64,000 bases of DNA from Bacillus sp. SORGH_AS_0510. GTDB taxonomy: Bacteria; Bacillota; Bacilli; Bacillales; Cytobacillaceae. Every line of letters starts with the position of its first letter. The first letter of the stretch is position 1. A program made the translations under genes and the position numbers. Under the pieces are notes generated by a model, which was not told the origin of the DNA, made no database searches, and was given only the letters and a program-made list of their open reading frames with translations. The stretch is taken from assembly GCF_030818775.1 (NCBI RefSeq), contig NZ_JAUTAU010000001.1, forward strand, positions 1,120,001 to 1,184,000, read 5' to 3'. Shown one piece after another: positions 17,947 through 28,900 of this stretch.

Positions 17947-18467
17947 CCTTCGCCCTCCGTTTTATGTAAGTTAGTAGAACCTATTACTATCCTACTATAA
18001 AAAGGGGTGTAAAATCCATTTATTCCTAAATTTTACTACAATAAATACCTTGATTTGGAAGGGATGGATACCTTTACCGCTTTCGGACTTCCGACAGAAT
18101 TAGAGCCTAGCAGCTAAAATACGACGAAATGTTCTTTATATCGCAAATATTATTTAATGGTTTATGTGTAAATGATGAATGCAGGACTAAATGCTTAAAT
18201 TTAGTAAAGCGAAATAAATTTCCCGCTATTTGGTAATCTGTTTGGACTAATAAGTAAGCTAAACATTATTAAATTAATATTTTTATAGGTAAAAGTAACC
18301 ATAAAAACCATTGTGAAATCTATTATCTATGAACAAATAACTAGTAAAAAAAGGAATAAATAATATTTTTAGATTATTTACAAGATTAGTAACTTTCTGT
18401 TAAACTAGTTTTCGTGGTGTTCTTTAGAAAGAACAACCATTATATAAAAATTAGGGGGTATATGCAT
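17947..18467 (+). promoter_or_regulatory. Intergenic region upstream of the M6 protease
   Basis: No gene is seen in this 521-bp AT-rich gap. A candidate promoter is TTTACA (18377-18382), an 18-bp spacer and TAAACT (18401-18406), about 60 bases upstream of the protease start. No other structure is obvious. Confidence 0.45.
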
Positions 18468-20858
18468 TTGAAGAAGAAAAGTACTCTAAAGGTCTTATCC
18501 AGCCTAGCTGCAAGTACCATGGTAGCGACTACCATGTTTGCAGGCGCATTTGCTGGAAGCACGGTGGCACCAACACCGGCAAAAGCAGCATCCGTAGAAG
18601 CAGCTCCAATTGATTTAAATGTAGTAGATTTTGATCGTCTAGGTGCAGCGCTTCAAAAGCAGGGACTTATTGCAAAGGGAGCGTCACAACAAGAAATTAC
18701 AAAGGCAGTAAAGGCCTACATTAATAAGAAACAGGGGCAAAAGCCTGGTAAAGCGGACAAGGCATTAACAAAAGAACAGAAAGAGCTTGATAAGAAAGCT
18801 AAAGATTTTGTAACAAAACAAAAGGACAAGCTTACTAAACAACTTGCTAAAGGGCATGAAAACTTTAAAAAGGGTAAACCGACTGGCGCTGTTAAAGTAG
18901 ATTCTGCAAAACAAGCGAACTATAGCGGTGATGTTCGTGAAGATAAGGTGCTTGTATTATTAGTAGAATATGCGGATTTCAAACACAACAATATTGTTCA
19001 AGAACCTGGCTATATGTATTCAAATGATTTTAACAAAGAACACTATGAAAAAATGCTATTTGGCAATGAAGATTTCACTCTATTCAATGGTGAAAAAGTA
19101 AAAACATTTAAGCAGTACTATGAAGAGCAGTCTGGTGGAAGTTACACAGTAGATGGAACTGTATCAGATTGGTTAACTGTACCAGGAAAAGCTAGTGATT
19201 ACGGTGATGATAATCCGGCTGGTGGTCATGATAACCTTAATCCAAAAGGTCCACGTGATCTAGTAAAGGATGCGTTAAATGCCGCAGTTGCTTCGGGAAT
19301 GAATTTAAATGACTTTGATAAATTCGATCTTTATGACCTTGATGGGGACGGTAATCAAAATGAACCAGACGGATTAGTCGACCATTTGATGGTTCTTCAT
19401 GCTGGTGTAGGCCAGGAAGCAGGTGGAGGCAAACTTGGGAATGATGCAATTTGGTCACACCGGTGGACTTTAAACGGTATCTACCAAGTTCCAGGTACAA
19501 AAAACAATGCAGATCATGGAATGTTCTCTGGGATGGGTGCATATGACTACACAATTGAGCCTGAAGACGGCGCAGTTGGTGTATTCGCACATGAGTTTGG
19601 TCATGACTTAGGTGCTCCAGATGAGTATGACACTCAATACACAGGTAATGGAGATACAGTTGCTCAGTGGTCAATTATGAGCGGTGGAAGCTGGAACGGA
19701 AATATTGCTGGAACGCAACCACCAAGCTTCTCACCACAAGTCAAAGAATTTTACCAAAAGACAATTGGTGGAAACTGGGCTAATATTACCGAAGTAAATT
19801 ATCAAGATATCGATAAAAATGGTTTAGCCACCGTTATCGATCAAAGCGTAACCAAGTCTAAGAATCCTGGAATTGTTAAGGTGAACTTACCTGATAAGAA
19901 GGTAAAAGGTATCGACCCTGCGTTTGGAAAAAAATATTATTATAGCACAAAAGGTGATGGCCTAAATACCTCCTTAGAAACCCCAGTATTTGATTTAACA
20001 AATGCAACATCTGCATCTTTTGATTACAAACAATTCTATGAAGTAGAGTTTGACTATGACTATTTATATGTCGATGCTGTTACAGAAGATGGTAAGAGCA
20101 CACCTCTTGATGTTCTTGGTGATGAAAACACTGAAGGTGGTCTGGATACATCCAAAGGAAATTGGGTTGACAAATCTCTTAATTTAAGTAAATTCGCAGG
20201 AAAAAAAGTTAAACTTGTATTTAATTATGTAACAGATGGCGGTTTTGCTCCAAATGGTTTCGCCATTGATAACCTTCAATTAACAGTAGATGGAAATGTA
20301 ATATTCTCTGATGATGCTGAAGGGGATACAAAAGTGACTTTAAATGGTTTCGAAGTATCTGATGGCTGGATTAGCAAACCTCACTATTATTACCTAGAGT
20401 GGAGAAACTACGCCGGTTCTGATGCATCTTTACTATTCTCACGCGGTTCGAAATATAATACTGGTTTAGTAGTTTGGTATGGTGATGATACATTTACCGA
20501 TAACTGGGGTGGAGTTCACCCAGGTGAAGGTTTCCTAAGTGTTGTTGACTCTCATCCAGATGCACTTGTTTTTAAGTTAAATGGTAAGGAATCAATTGAG
20601 CAAACAACTCGCTATCAAGTTTCAGACGCTGCATTCTCGTTAGACAAATCACCTGCATGGTATGTAGATTCACCAACTCGTGGAATCTATGATTATAAAG
20701 GACTGTCAGGCGTAACAGAATTTGATTCTACGAAAGCTTACATTAACAACGTAATTCCTGATGCCGGAGTAAAAGTTCCAGCACAGTATCCAATTAAGTT
20801 CCAAGTCATTGGTGAAGCAAAAGACAACTCCGCTGGTGCAGTTTGGATCCACAAGTAA
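18468..20858 (+). CDS. inhA: Immune inhibitor A-type secreted metalloprotease (peptidase M6)
   Basis: TTG at 18468 is preferred because AGGGGG lies nine bases upstream; ATG at 18462 is too close to it. This gives 796 aa, the usual InhA length. A signal peptide (about 1-40) is followed by a Lys-rich propeptide. The M6 catalytic motif [14 protein letters not shown] has its HExxH at residues 375-379, with a [13 protein letters not shown] calcium-like loop upstream. The C-terminal half contains a MAM/lectin-like beta region ([20 protein letters not shown]). InhA enzymes degrade host defence peptides and matrix proteins in B. cereus and process other secreted proteins. This one lacks the choline-binding repeats found in the downstream surface proteins, so it is probably released. 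Monocistronic, with a promoter upstream and terminator downstream. Confidence 0.9.
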   Translation: MKKKSTLKVLSSLAASTMVATTMFAGAFAGSTVAPTPAKAASVEAAPIDLNVVDFDRLGAALQKQGLIAKGASQQEITKAVKAYINKKQGQKPGKADKALTKEQKELDKKAKDFVTKQKDKLTKQLAKGHENFKKGKPTGAVKVDSAKQANYSGDVREDKVLVLLVEYADFKHNNIVQEPGYMYSNDFNKEHYEKMLFGNEDFTLFNGEKVKTFKQYYEEQSGGSYTVDGTVSDWLTVPGKASDYGDDNPAGGHDNLNPKGPRDLVKDALNAAVASGMNLNDFDKFDLYDLDGDGNQNEPDGLVDHLMVLHAGVGQEAGGGKLGNDAIWSHRWTLNGIYQVPGTKNNADHGMFSGMGAYDYTIEPEDGAVGVFAHEFGHDLGAPDEYDTQYTGNGDTVAQWSIMSGGSWNGNIAGTQPPSFSPQVKEFYQKTIGGNWANITEVNYQDIDKNGLATVIDQSVTKSKNPGIVKVNLPDKKVKGIDPAFGKKYYYSTKGDGLNTSLETPVFDLTNATSASFDYKQFYEVEFDYDYLYVDAVTEDGKSTPLDVLGDENTEGGLDTSKGNWVDKSLNLSKFAGKKVKLVFNYVTDGGFAPNGFAIDNLQLTVDGNVIFSDDAEGDTKVTLNGFEVSDGWISKPHYYYLEWRNYAGSDASLLFSRGSKYNTGLVVWYGDDTFTDNWGGVHPGEGFLSVVDSHPDALVFKLNGKESIEQTTRYQVSDAAFSLDKSPAWYVDSPTRGIYDYKGLSGVTEFDSTKAYINNVIPDAGVKVPAQYPIKFQVIGEAKDNSAGAVWIHK

Positions 20859-20873
20859 AAAATGATTTAGAAG

Positions 20874-20902
20874 AGACATCGGGCTGCCCGGTGTCTTTTT
20901 TT
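20874..20902 (+). terminator. Terminator of the M6 protease gene
   Basis: AGACATCGGG (20874-20883) pairs with CCCGGTGTCT (20887-20896), followed by seven Ts. Confidence 0.85.
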
Positions 20903-20988
20903 AATAGATAAGCATATAAAATTTGCTACAGACCCTGATATATACTTGGTTTAAACGGTGCCTGGATCCACTAGACTCTCAAAAGAGT

Positions 20989-21015
20989 ACCAACTCTACT
21001 TTTCGTAGAGTTGGT
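20989..21015 (+). terminator. Second hairpin downstream of the M6 protease
   Basis: ACCAACTCTAC (20989-20999) and GTAGAGTTGGT (21005-21015) form a perfect 11-bp stem with a five-base loop and a moderately T-rich 3' side. A small ACTCT/AGAGT stem precedes it at about 20973-20987. It may be a terminator remnant of a lost gene; the rest of 20903-21270 shows nothing recognisable. Confidence 0.5.
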
Positions 21016-21272
21016 TCGTTTTAGTTTAGGGAAGTATGGTAGAGGACATAGGTATATGGACACGCACGCCATTTACTTTTTTAATATAAAGCTACTACTT
21101 ACGGTTTGTTATTAGAATTAAAATGCCAAATTATCGCATGGAAACAATATTTGTAGTATCTTTTGTCAGTTTTATTTATCTCAAATCGAAAGATATCAAT
21201 AGATTGGACTATTTTCCTAGACTATTATGTCGAATATTGCGAAAATATTTTTCTTCGAATGCCGAAAAACTA

Positions 21273-21302
21273 TTGACCTTTACTACAATAAAATACTAAA
21301 AT
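21273..21302 (+). promoter_or_regulatory. Candidate promoter of the first subtilase gene
   Basis: TTGACC (21273-21278), 18-bp spacer, TAAAAT (21297-21302). The leader of about 100 bases ends in GGGGGG ahead of ATG 21411. Confidence 0.5.
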
Positions 21303-21410
21303 TATATTTGCATATTCCGACTATTTGAAAAATTGGGAAGTAATACTCAATATAGTAAATTAGTAGGAATAATATTTTTGATACTATTTTAATAGGGGGG
21401 AAAGTAATAA

Positions 21411-24400
21411 ATGAGTAAAAAGAATTATAATAACAAACGCAAAATTGCTACATACGCATTAGCTTCAGCTCTAGTATTATCTAACTTTGCTCTTGTTTCA
21501 CCTACATCGGCTGCTTATAAGCCAGGTGACCTAGAGTCAAAAGTGCAACAATTAAAGCAAGCACAACAATTACAGCACGCAAGAACGTCTTTTAAAGCAC
21601 AGGCAAAGAAAGCAGAAACAACTGCTACAGCTAACCTGAAAGCAACTGATAAGGTCCGTGTAATCGTTGAAGTGGATGGTCAAACTGCGGTTGAATATGC
21701 AACAAAGCAGGGGACATTATATAAACAATTATCAGAAGATAAAAAATCTTCACTCTCCGCTAAAGCGGAAAGCCAACAAAAGTCTGTTAAAGACAAAATC
21801 AGATCTAAAGGCGTAAACATTAAATATAAGCAGAAATTCTCCACAGCATTCAATGGATTCAGTGGTGAGATCGCTTATGGTGATCTTGATAAAATCAAAT
21901 CTGTAGCAGGTGTTAAAGAGGTTTACTTAGCTAACGAATATAATCGTCCTAAAGTTGAGCCAAATATGAAAACGAGCCACAACTTCATTGAGTCTCGTAC
22001 AACTTGGGAGAAAACAGGCTACAAAGGTGAAGGAATGGTTGTTGCCGTTATTGATACGGGTGTTGACCCATCCCACCGCGATTTTAAATTAACTGATGCT
22101 TCAAAAGAAGGTTTAACTAAAGAAGAAGTAGCACAAAAAGTTTCTGAAAATGGCTTAAAAGGTAAATTCTTCACAGATAAAGTTCCTTTCGGCTGGAACT
22201 ATTATGATGGAAATGACACCATCCTTGATATTGGACCTGGTGCAAGCATGCACGGTATGCACGTAGCTGGTACTGTAGCAGCAAACGGGGACGAGTCAAA
22301 AGGTGGAATTAAAGGGGTTGCACCTGAAGCGCAAGTTCTTGCAATGAAGGTATTCAGTAACGATCCAATTTATCCGTCAACATGGTCTGACGTTTACCTT
22401 GCTGCGATTGATGATTCAATTAAACTAGGTGCAGACGTACTTAACATGAGCCTTGGAGATGTCGCTGCATTCTATCAAGAAGATAGTGCAGAAGACCTTG
22501 CAATCCAACGAGCAACTGCGAATGGAATTGTTTGTGCAATGTCTGCAGGGAACTCTAATCATATCGGCGATGGCTGGGATGACCCATATGCTAAGAACCC
22601 TGATATCGGCGTTGTTGGGGCACCAAGCTTAAACCCTGACGGTATTTCTGTTGCCGCTTCTGGTAACGAAGCATATCTATATGAGCATTCCTTTACATTG
22701 GAAGGAGCTGCCTCTGTCGCAAGCAAGGGATACGGTCTTGACGATTGGACGAAGCTTGTTGCAGACCATGGCGGTAAGCTAGATATCGTAAGTCTTGGCG
22801 GTAAACTTGGTAAGCCGGAAGACTATCAAGGTGTAGATGTAACAGGGAAAGTAGTACTCGTTAAGCGTGGAGAACTATCTTTTGCTGATAAAACTAAAAA
22901 CGCATCACTAGCTGGTGCTGCAGGGATTATTGTTTACAATAGCAAGCTAGACGACTCTATTCCTTATAAAGATCAGGGTGGCTGGCAAATTCCTTTAGTA
23001 ATTGTTTCAGGAAATGATGGTAAGGTACTTGAGGATGCTATTGCAGCTGGTCATACAACACTGCATGTTGATCAGTCAGCTAAAAATGAAAGTCCTGAAA
23101 TGGGTCGTATGACAAGCTTTACTTCATGGGGAACAACTCCATCACTTGAGTTAAAGCCTGAGATCACAGCTCCTGGTGGAAATATCTATTCTACAGTTAA
23201 CAACGACCAATACGAAGTAATGAGTGGTACATCCATGGCATCACCACATGTTGCTGGTGGATCCGCACTTGTTCAACAATACTTACAAACAGACAAGCGT
23301 TTCAGTAATCTTTCTGTTGCCGAGCGTACGCATCTTGCAAAAGTATTGTTAATGAATACTGCTAAAAATATTACGGATTTAAATGGCCAACCATTCTCAC
23401 CACGCCGTCAAGGTGCTGGTATGATGCAAACATATGCAGCTGTTACAACACCTGCGTACTTTGTGAATAAGGCTACTGGTGATGCTAAGGTTGAATTAAA
23501 AGACTTCCAATCTAAGCAGTTCCAAATGACATTTACTGTTAAAAATATCTCTGATAAGTCAGTATCATATACTGTAAATACTGACGTATTAACAGATACG
23601 ATTAAGAATTATGGCGAAGGTATTCCTGAATATAACGCATTAATTGCTGGAGACCTTGAAGGTGCAAAAGTTGATGCACCAAAAACTGTAACAGTACCAG
23701 CTGGAAAATCTGTTGATTTTACAGTTAAAGTAGATTTCTCAGATGCAAAAATTCCTGGAATTGATGCGGACGGTAAAAAGACTCTACTAGATTTAAGAAA
23801 AAATATTTTTGTTGAAGGTTCTGTCACATTAAAAGGTGCGGATGAAAATACACCTAACTTAACAGCGCCATACGTTGGATTCTATGGTAACTGGGACGAG
23901 CCAGCAAACTTAGATGGTTTTACTGCCCTTGGTGAAGAACGTTACTATGATTTACAGTACTATTTTGAAGGTGAAGGTGTAACAGATATTCTAAGTGATT
24001 TTGAAGGAGAAGAGGATTTCACTTCTGCAGTCCCTGAAAAGAACTTTATTGCTTTATCACCAAACGGTGATAAGTATACTGATTATATTAATCCACTTCC
24101 TGCGTTCTTACGAAATGGAAAAGAAGTTCAGTTCAACATTTTGGACAAGGATGGCAACCAGCTTCGCCGTGTGAAAGCAGAATCAGATGTGTATAAGAAT
24201 GCATATGATGGCGGCAGCGGTGCTCCATATTCTTATAAGGAAGACCGTACTTGGGATGGAACAGTAAAAGGTAAACCAGTTGCAGACGGTTTATACTACT
24301 ACGAAATCAAATCTGTAATTGATTATGCTGGTGCTAAGTGGCAATCCAAGAAGATTCCAGTATATGTTGATACAACTGCACCACAAGTGACTGCGAAATA

Positions 24401-25598
24401 CGATCCTGAAAAATCTGTAGTTTCTTGGGAAACGAAAGAAGATGGAACAGGCGTAGAAGTGTACGGTGTGTTCGTAAATGGCAAGTTGGTTGATACTACT
24501 GACGGTAAAGCAACTTCTTACCAATTAACTGATGCACCAGAAAAAGCAATCGTTGAAGTATTGGCAATGGACTATGCTGGTAACGTTGGTGATGATACAG
24601 CTGCAATTGGTGATGTTGAATTGCCATTAATCGTTATTTCTAACGGTGAAAAAGATTCAAAAGGTAACTATGTGCCAAATTCACCTGAGCCATGGGGTGC
24701 ATATGATTCAAAAGATATCCATGTTGAAGGTTTTGTATCCGATGATATCGGCTTAAAGGCCTTGAAAGTGAACGGAAAAGCAACTGAATTCACACTTGGT
24801 GAAGACGGTAACTATCACTTCTCAACAACGGTGACTTTTGCTAAAGATGGATTATATGATGTACAGGTTGAAGCAATCGATCACTCTAATAAGTCCTTCT
24901 CAATTGCTCGTAAGGTATACGTTGATACTACTAAACCAGTAATCAATGTAAATGCACCTGAAAGAGTAGATAAGAAAGTTGATAAAGTTACATTGAAGGT
25001 TAACCTACAAGATAACTTTAACTACTTAAACTTCTTTGTAGATGGAGATCACGAATTTGAAGTACCGGTTGTAAGCCCTGTTGATGTATTAAATCCATTA
25101 AGCAAGGATTATGAAGTAACACTTCCACTTAAGGAAGGCGAAAACAAATTTACGTTAAAAGCGACTGACCTTTCTGGTAACGAAACTGTGAAAGAAGTTG
25201 TGGTTAACCGTAAAGATGCTGAAAAACAACCTGTAGTGAAGAATGGCTGGAGCTTAGAAGGCGGTTCTTGGTACTACTATGTGAAAGATGTTAAAGCTAC
25301 TGGTTGGGTGAAAGATACAGACGGTAAGTGGTACTTCTTGAAGAAAGATGGCAAGATGGCTACTGGCTGGGTATTTGATGGCGGTTCTTGGTACTACTTA
25401 ACGAAGTCTGGTGCAATGAAGACTGGCTGGTTACTAGAAGGTGGCAAGTGGTATTACCTAAATAGTAATGGCGCGATGGCTACTGGCTGGAAACAAGTTA
25501 ACGGCAAGTGGTACTACCTATACAAATCCGGTGAAATGGCTGCTAACACAACTGTTGATGGCTATAAGCTTGGTAAAGACGGAGCTTGGATTAAGTAA
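21411..25598 (+). CDS. Choline-binding subtilisin-like surface protease (S8), paralogue 1
   Basis: 1395 aa, ATG behind GGGGGG. Order of parts: signal peptide (1-34); Lys-rich propeptide with inhibitor-I9-like segment (VRVIVEVDGQTAVEYATKQG); S8 catalytic domain with Asp215 (VIDTGVDPSH), His281 (HGMHVAGT) and Ser about 608 (GTSMASPHVAGG); a PA-type insert between His and Ser (about 430-560, AGAAGIIVYN); Fn3/C5a-peptidase-like beta domains; several bacterial Ig-like repeats (VYVDTTAPQV, VYVDTTKPVI); and five C-terminal GW/YY repeats ending in ANTTVDGYKLGKDGAWIK. The architecture is that of large cell-envelope proteinases, with a choline-binding module in place of an LPXTG anchor. Likely roles are nutrition or processing of surface proteins. 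Closely related to the next gene, so a tandem duplication. Confidence 0.9.
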   Translation: MSKKNYNNKRKIATYALASALVLSNFALVSPTSAAYKPGDLESKVQQLKQAQQLQHARTSFKAQAKKAETTATANLKATDKVRVIVEVDGQTAVEYATKQGTLYKQLSEDKKSSLSAKAESQQKSVKDKIRSKGVNIKYKQKFSTAFNGFSGEIAYGDLDKIKSVAGVKEVYLANEYNRPKVEPNMKTSHNFIESRTTWEKTGYKGEGMVVAVIDTGVDPSHRDFKLTDASKEGLTKEEVAQKVSENGLKGKFFTDKVPFGWNYYDGNDTILDIGPGASMHGMHVAGTVAANGDESKGGIKGVAPEAQVLAMKVFSNDPIYPSTWSDVYLAAIDDSIKLGADVLNMSLGDVAAFYQEDSAEDLAIQRATANGIVCAMSAGNSNHIGDGWDDPYAKNPDIGVVGAPSLNPDGISVAASGNEAYLYEHSFTLEGAASVASKGYGLDDWTKLVADHGGKLDIVSLGGKLGKPEDYQGVDVTGKVVLVKRGELSFADKTKNASLAGAAGIIVYNSKLDDSIPYKDQGGWQIPLVIVSGNDGKVLEDAIAAGHTTLHVDQSAKNESPEMGRMTSFTSWGTTPSLELKPEITAPGGNIYSTVNNDQYEVMSGTSMASPHVAGGSALVQQYLQTDKRFSNLSVAERTHLAKVLLMNTAKNITDLNGQPFSPRRQGAGMMQTYAAVTTPAYFVNKATGDAKVELKDFQSKQFQMTFTVKNISDKSVSYTVNTDVLTDTIKNYGEGIPEYNALIAGDLEGAKVDAPKTVTVPAGKSVDFTVKVDFSDAKIPGIDADGKKTLLDLRKNIFVEGSVTLKGADENTPNLTAPYVGFYGNWDEPANLDGFTALGEERYYDLQYYFEGEGVTDILSDFEGEEDFTSAVPEKNFIALSPNGDKYTDYINPLPAFLRNGKEVQFNILDKDGNQLRRVKAESDVYKNAYDGGSGAPYSYKEDRTWDGTVKGKPVADGLYYYEIKSVIDYAGAKWQSKKIPVYVDTTAPQVTAKYDPEKSVVSWETKEDGTGVEVYGVFVNGKLVDTTDGKATSYQLTDAPEKAIVEVLAMDYAGNVGDDTAAIGDVELPLIVISNGEKDSKGNYVPNSPEPWGAYDSKDIHVEGFVSDDIGLKALKVNGKATEFTLGEDGNYHFSTTVTFAKDGLYDVQVEAIDHSNKSFSIARKVYVDTTKPVINVNAPERVDKKVDKVTLKVNLQDNFNYLNFFVDGDHEFEVPVVSPVDVLNPLSKDYEVTLPLKEGENKFTLKATDLSGNETVKEVVVNRKDAEKQPVVKNGWSLEGGSWYYYVKDVKATGWVKDTDGKWYFLKKDGKMATGWVFDGGSWYYLTKSGAMKTGWLLEGGKWYYLNSNGAMATGWKQVNGKWYYLYKSGEMAANTTVDGYKLGKDGAWIK

Positions 25599-25613
25599 TT
25601 TCCTCTCCACTGA

Positions 25614-25648
25614 AGGCGAACAGATGTCTAATCTGTTCGCCTTTTTTT
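25614..25648 (+). terminator. Terminator of subtilase paralogue 1
   Basis: AGGCGAACAGAT (25614-25625) and ATCTGTTCGCCT (25631-25642) form a perfect 12-bp stem, followed by T7 with one A. Confidence 0.9.
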
Positions 25649-25680
25649 AATGAATTATAAGAATGAATAACATTCGACTT

Positions 25681-25809
25681 CGAGAATTGTCCAGCTCCAG
25701 CGCCTAACCCCTCGGGTCAAATAACCTTCTGCAAGTAAAGTCAAAGAGCGACTTTTCTTGCAGAAGAACATTTGCCTGTCGGGGCTGATCAAGGCGCTTC
25801 CGCTTTTCT
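25681..25809. repeat. Intergenic palindromic repeat, copy 1
   Basis: About 130 bp. Outer arms (CAGCGCCTAACCCC and GGGGCTGATCAAGGCGCT) enclose an inner stem CTTCTGCAAG/CTTGCAGAAG and a small AAAGTC/GACTTT stem. It shares sequence and layout with copies at 30247-30441 and 62030-62159. The inner-stem T:A pair here is G:C in the other copies. The rest of the gap up to 25954 is AT-rich leader with GAGGGGG ahead of the next start. Confidence 0.85.
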
Positions 25810-25954
25810 AATTTATTCTATTAAAAAAACATTGACCGAATTCTATCTCTCTACTAAAATTGGGGTAGCATTTAGATTTTTCTGTCAATTATGTTATAAC
25901 TTACTAGATTGAAATAATTTAAGTGTGTTGATATTAGAGGGGGAAGACAAGGTC

Positions 25955-28900
25955 ATGAGCCTGAGGTCATTAAAAAAGAAAAGAAAAATGGCATCGTATG
26001 TTTTAGCTTCAGCTTTGGTTCTATCAAACCTTGGTTTTGTTGCACCAGCGTCTGCTGCAACACCAACACAAGGAGCACAAAAAAATTATGCACCTTTGAT
26101 TGAAAAGTTTAAACAACACTTGAAATTAACAGATGGAAATAAGAAAGAATTAAAGAGTAAAATCAAGGCTAATTTCAAAGCGACTGACAAAGTCAGGGTT
26201 ATTGTTGAGATTGATGGGCAAACACCTGTGGAACAAGCAACCAAGCAGGGCAAGCTTTACAAGGAGCTTCCTGAAACAACAAAAGCTTCATTAGCATCAA
26301 AGATAAGCAATCAGCAGAAAGCGGTAAAGGACAAAATTAAAGCAAAGGGAGTCAAACTTACATATAAGAATCATTTTTCCACGGCTTTTAATGGATTCAG
26401 CGGTGAACTGACCTATGGCGACCTATCTAAGCTTGAGGAAATTGAAGGGGTCAAGCATGTCTATTTGGCGCGTGAATACAAGCGCCCGCTTGAAGAGCCA
26501 ACCATGAAAAACAGCAAGTCTTATATCCAAACAAGTGCTACTTGGGCGGACGCTGGTCTGAAGGGTGAGGGAATGGTCGTTTCCGTTATCGATACAGGTG
26601 TCGATCCATCACATAAAGATTTTGTCCTGACAGATGCAACAAAAGAAGGACTAACGAAAAATGAAGTGGATACTCTAGTGAAGCAAAAGGGCCTTAAAGG
26701 TAAATTTTTCACAGATAAAGTGCCATATGGTTACAATTATTTTGATCAAAATGATACCATCCTTGACAAGGGACCTGATACAGGAATGCACGGAATGCAC
26801 GTGGCTGGTACGGTTGCGGCTAATGGGGATGAAGAAAATGGCGGTGTGAAAGGAGTAGCACCTGAATCTCAAGTGCTTGCAATGAAGGTCTTCAGTAACG
26901 ACCCACTTTTCCCGTCGACTTGGTCTGATGTGTACCTGGCAGCCATTGATGATTCGATCAAATTGGGTGCAGATGTTATTAACATGAGTCTTGGTGACGA
27001 TGCATCCTTTTATAATGAAGAAAGTGCTGAGGATGTAGCAATCACAAGAGCAACAAATAACGGGATTGTTTGTGCGATTGCTGCAGGGAACGCCGGAGCG
27101 ATTTCCTATGGCTGGGGCGAAAATCCATACTCTAAAAATCCTGATATCGGTGTAGTTGGTTCACCAGGTCTGAATCCTGACAGCATTCAAGTTGCAGCAT
27201 CTGGAAATTTAGCATATGAATACGAAACGGGGCTTACTGTTGATGGAGTAGACGGATTTACGGGTGTTGGTTATGGTGTGGATGACTGGTCAAAGCTTAC
27301 AGAATCCGGCCAATCATTAGAATTAGTCAGCCTTAATGGTGCTTTTGGTTATCCTGAGGATTATGAAGGGATCGATGTGGCTGGAAAAGTGGTCCTTGTT
27401 CAACGTGGGGATCTCTCATTCGCAGATAAAGCCTGGATTGCAGCAGAAGCAGGGGCTGTAGGAATTATCGTCTATGACGATCATGGCTCTGCTTTTTATA
27501 AAAATCAAGGTGGCTGGGATATTCCGTTTATGCTGATTTCCCAGGCAGAGGGTCAGACCCTTGAAACAGCAATTGCAGATGGACATACTACCTTGCACAT
27601 CAATCAGTTGAACCGTCAAGTTGACCCAGAATCAGGACGAATGACGGAGTTCTCTTCATGGGGAACGACACCTAGTCTGGAATTAAAACCGGAAATTACA
27701 GCTCCAGGCGGAAAAATTATTTCTACATTAAATGATAATCAATATGGGGAAATGAGCGGTACGTCCATGGCGTCACCACACGTGGCAGGTGGAGCCGCAC
27801 TTGTCCAGCAATATCTCCATCAGGACAAGCGTTTCGCATCACTTTCTGTCAGCGATCGTACTCATTTAGCCAAAACGTTATTAATGAACACTGCCAAGGT
27901 CATTACGGATGTGAACGGACAAGCATTCTCGCCGCGCCTTCAGGGTGCAGGGATGATGCAAACGTATAATGCTGTAAAAACTCCTGTGTACGTAGTGAAT
28001 AAAAGCAATGGTCAGGCGAAGGTTGAACTGAAGGATTTTACGACTAAAGATTTTACTATGACGTTGACCGCTAAAAATATTTCAACAACAGATGTGACGT
28101 ATGACGTCCTTACCGATGTTTTAGCAGATACCATTCAGCAAAATTCTGAAGGGGAAGATCATAATGCCCTAATCGCCGGTAATCTTCAGGGGGTAAAGGT
28201 CGATGGCCCTAAAAAAGTAACAGTTGAAGCTGGAAAGTCCAAGGATATTACGATCCATGTAGATATCAGTCAGGCAAAGGTTCCTGCCATTGATGCTGAT
28301 GGAAATAAAACAACGATGGACCTCAAAGAAGATATGTTTGTAGAAGGCTTTGTTCGTTTGGTAGATAGCGACCGCAACACGGATGGGAAAAAAGAGTTGA
28401 GTCAGGATCTGACTATTCCTTATGTAGGGTTTTATGGAAAATGGGATCGCCCGTCGATTTTGGATGGCTTCAAAGACCTAGGAGAGTCCCGCTTTTTTGA
28501 TCTTCAAGGGATGTTTAACAACGAGGATGAGGATGGAAATTCAGTCGAAGAACCTGTTCATGACATGCTTTCAGACGATTGGTTCTTAGAGCCTGTTCCA
28601 GATCGCGGCTTATATGCGTTTTCACCGAATGGTGACTGGCTTCACGATGACATCAGCACTTTGCCATCCTTAATGAGAAATGCTGCAGACCTTCAATTTA
28701 ATATTTTAGATGAAAATAAAAAATTGCTTCGCAGAGTAAAAACGGAAAAAGATGTGCGAAAGAGTTATTTTGCAGACGGTTTCGGAGTGCCGTTTTCCTA
28801 CAGCTATGACCGCGCATGGGATGGTACTGTGAAAGGCAAAACAGTCAAAGATGGATTATATTATTATCAAATCAAGTCTGTGATTGACTATGCAGGTGCA

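Noticed and set aside
25925..25954. Upstream GTG as start of subtilase paralogue 2
   Set aside because: The strong ribosome site lies after this codon and the signal peptide begins at the ATG at 25955.
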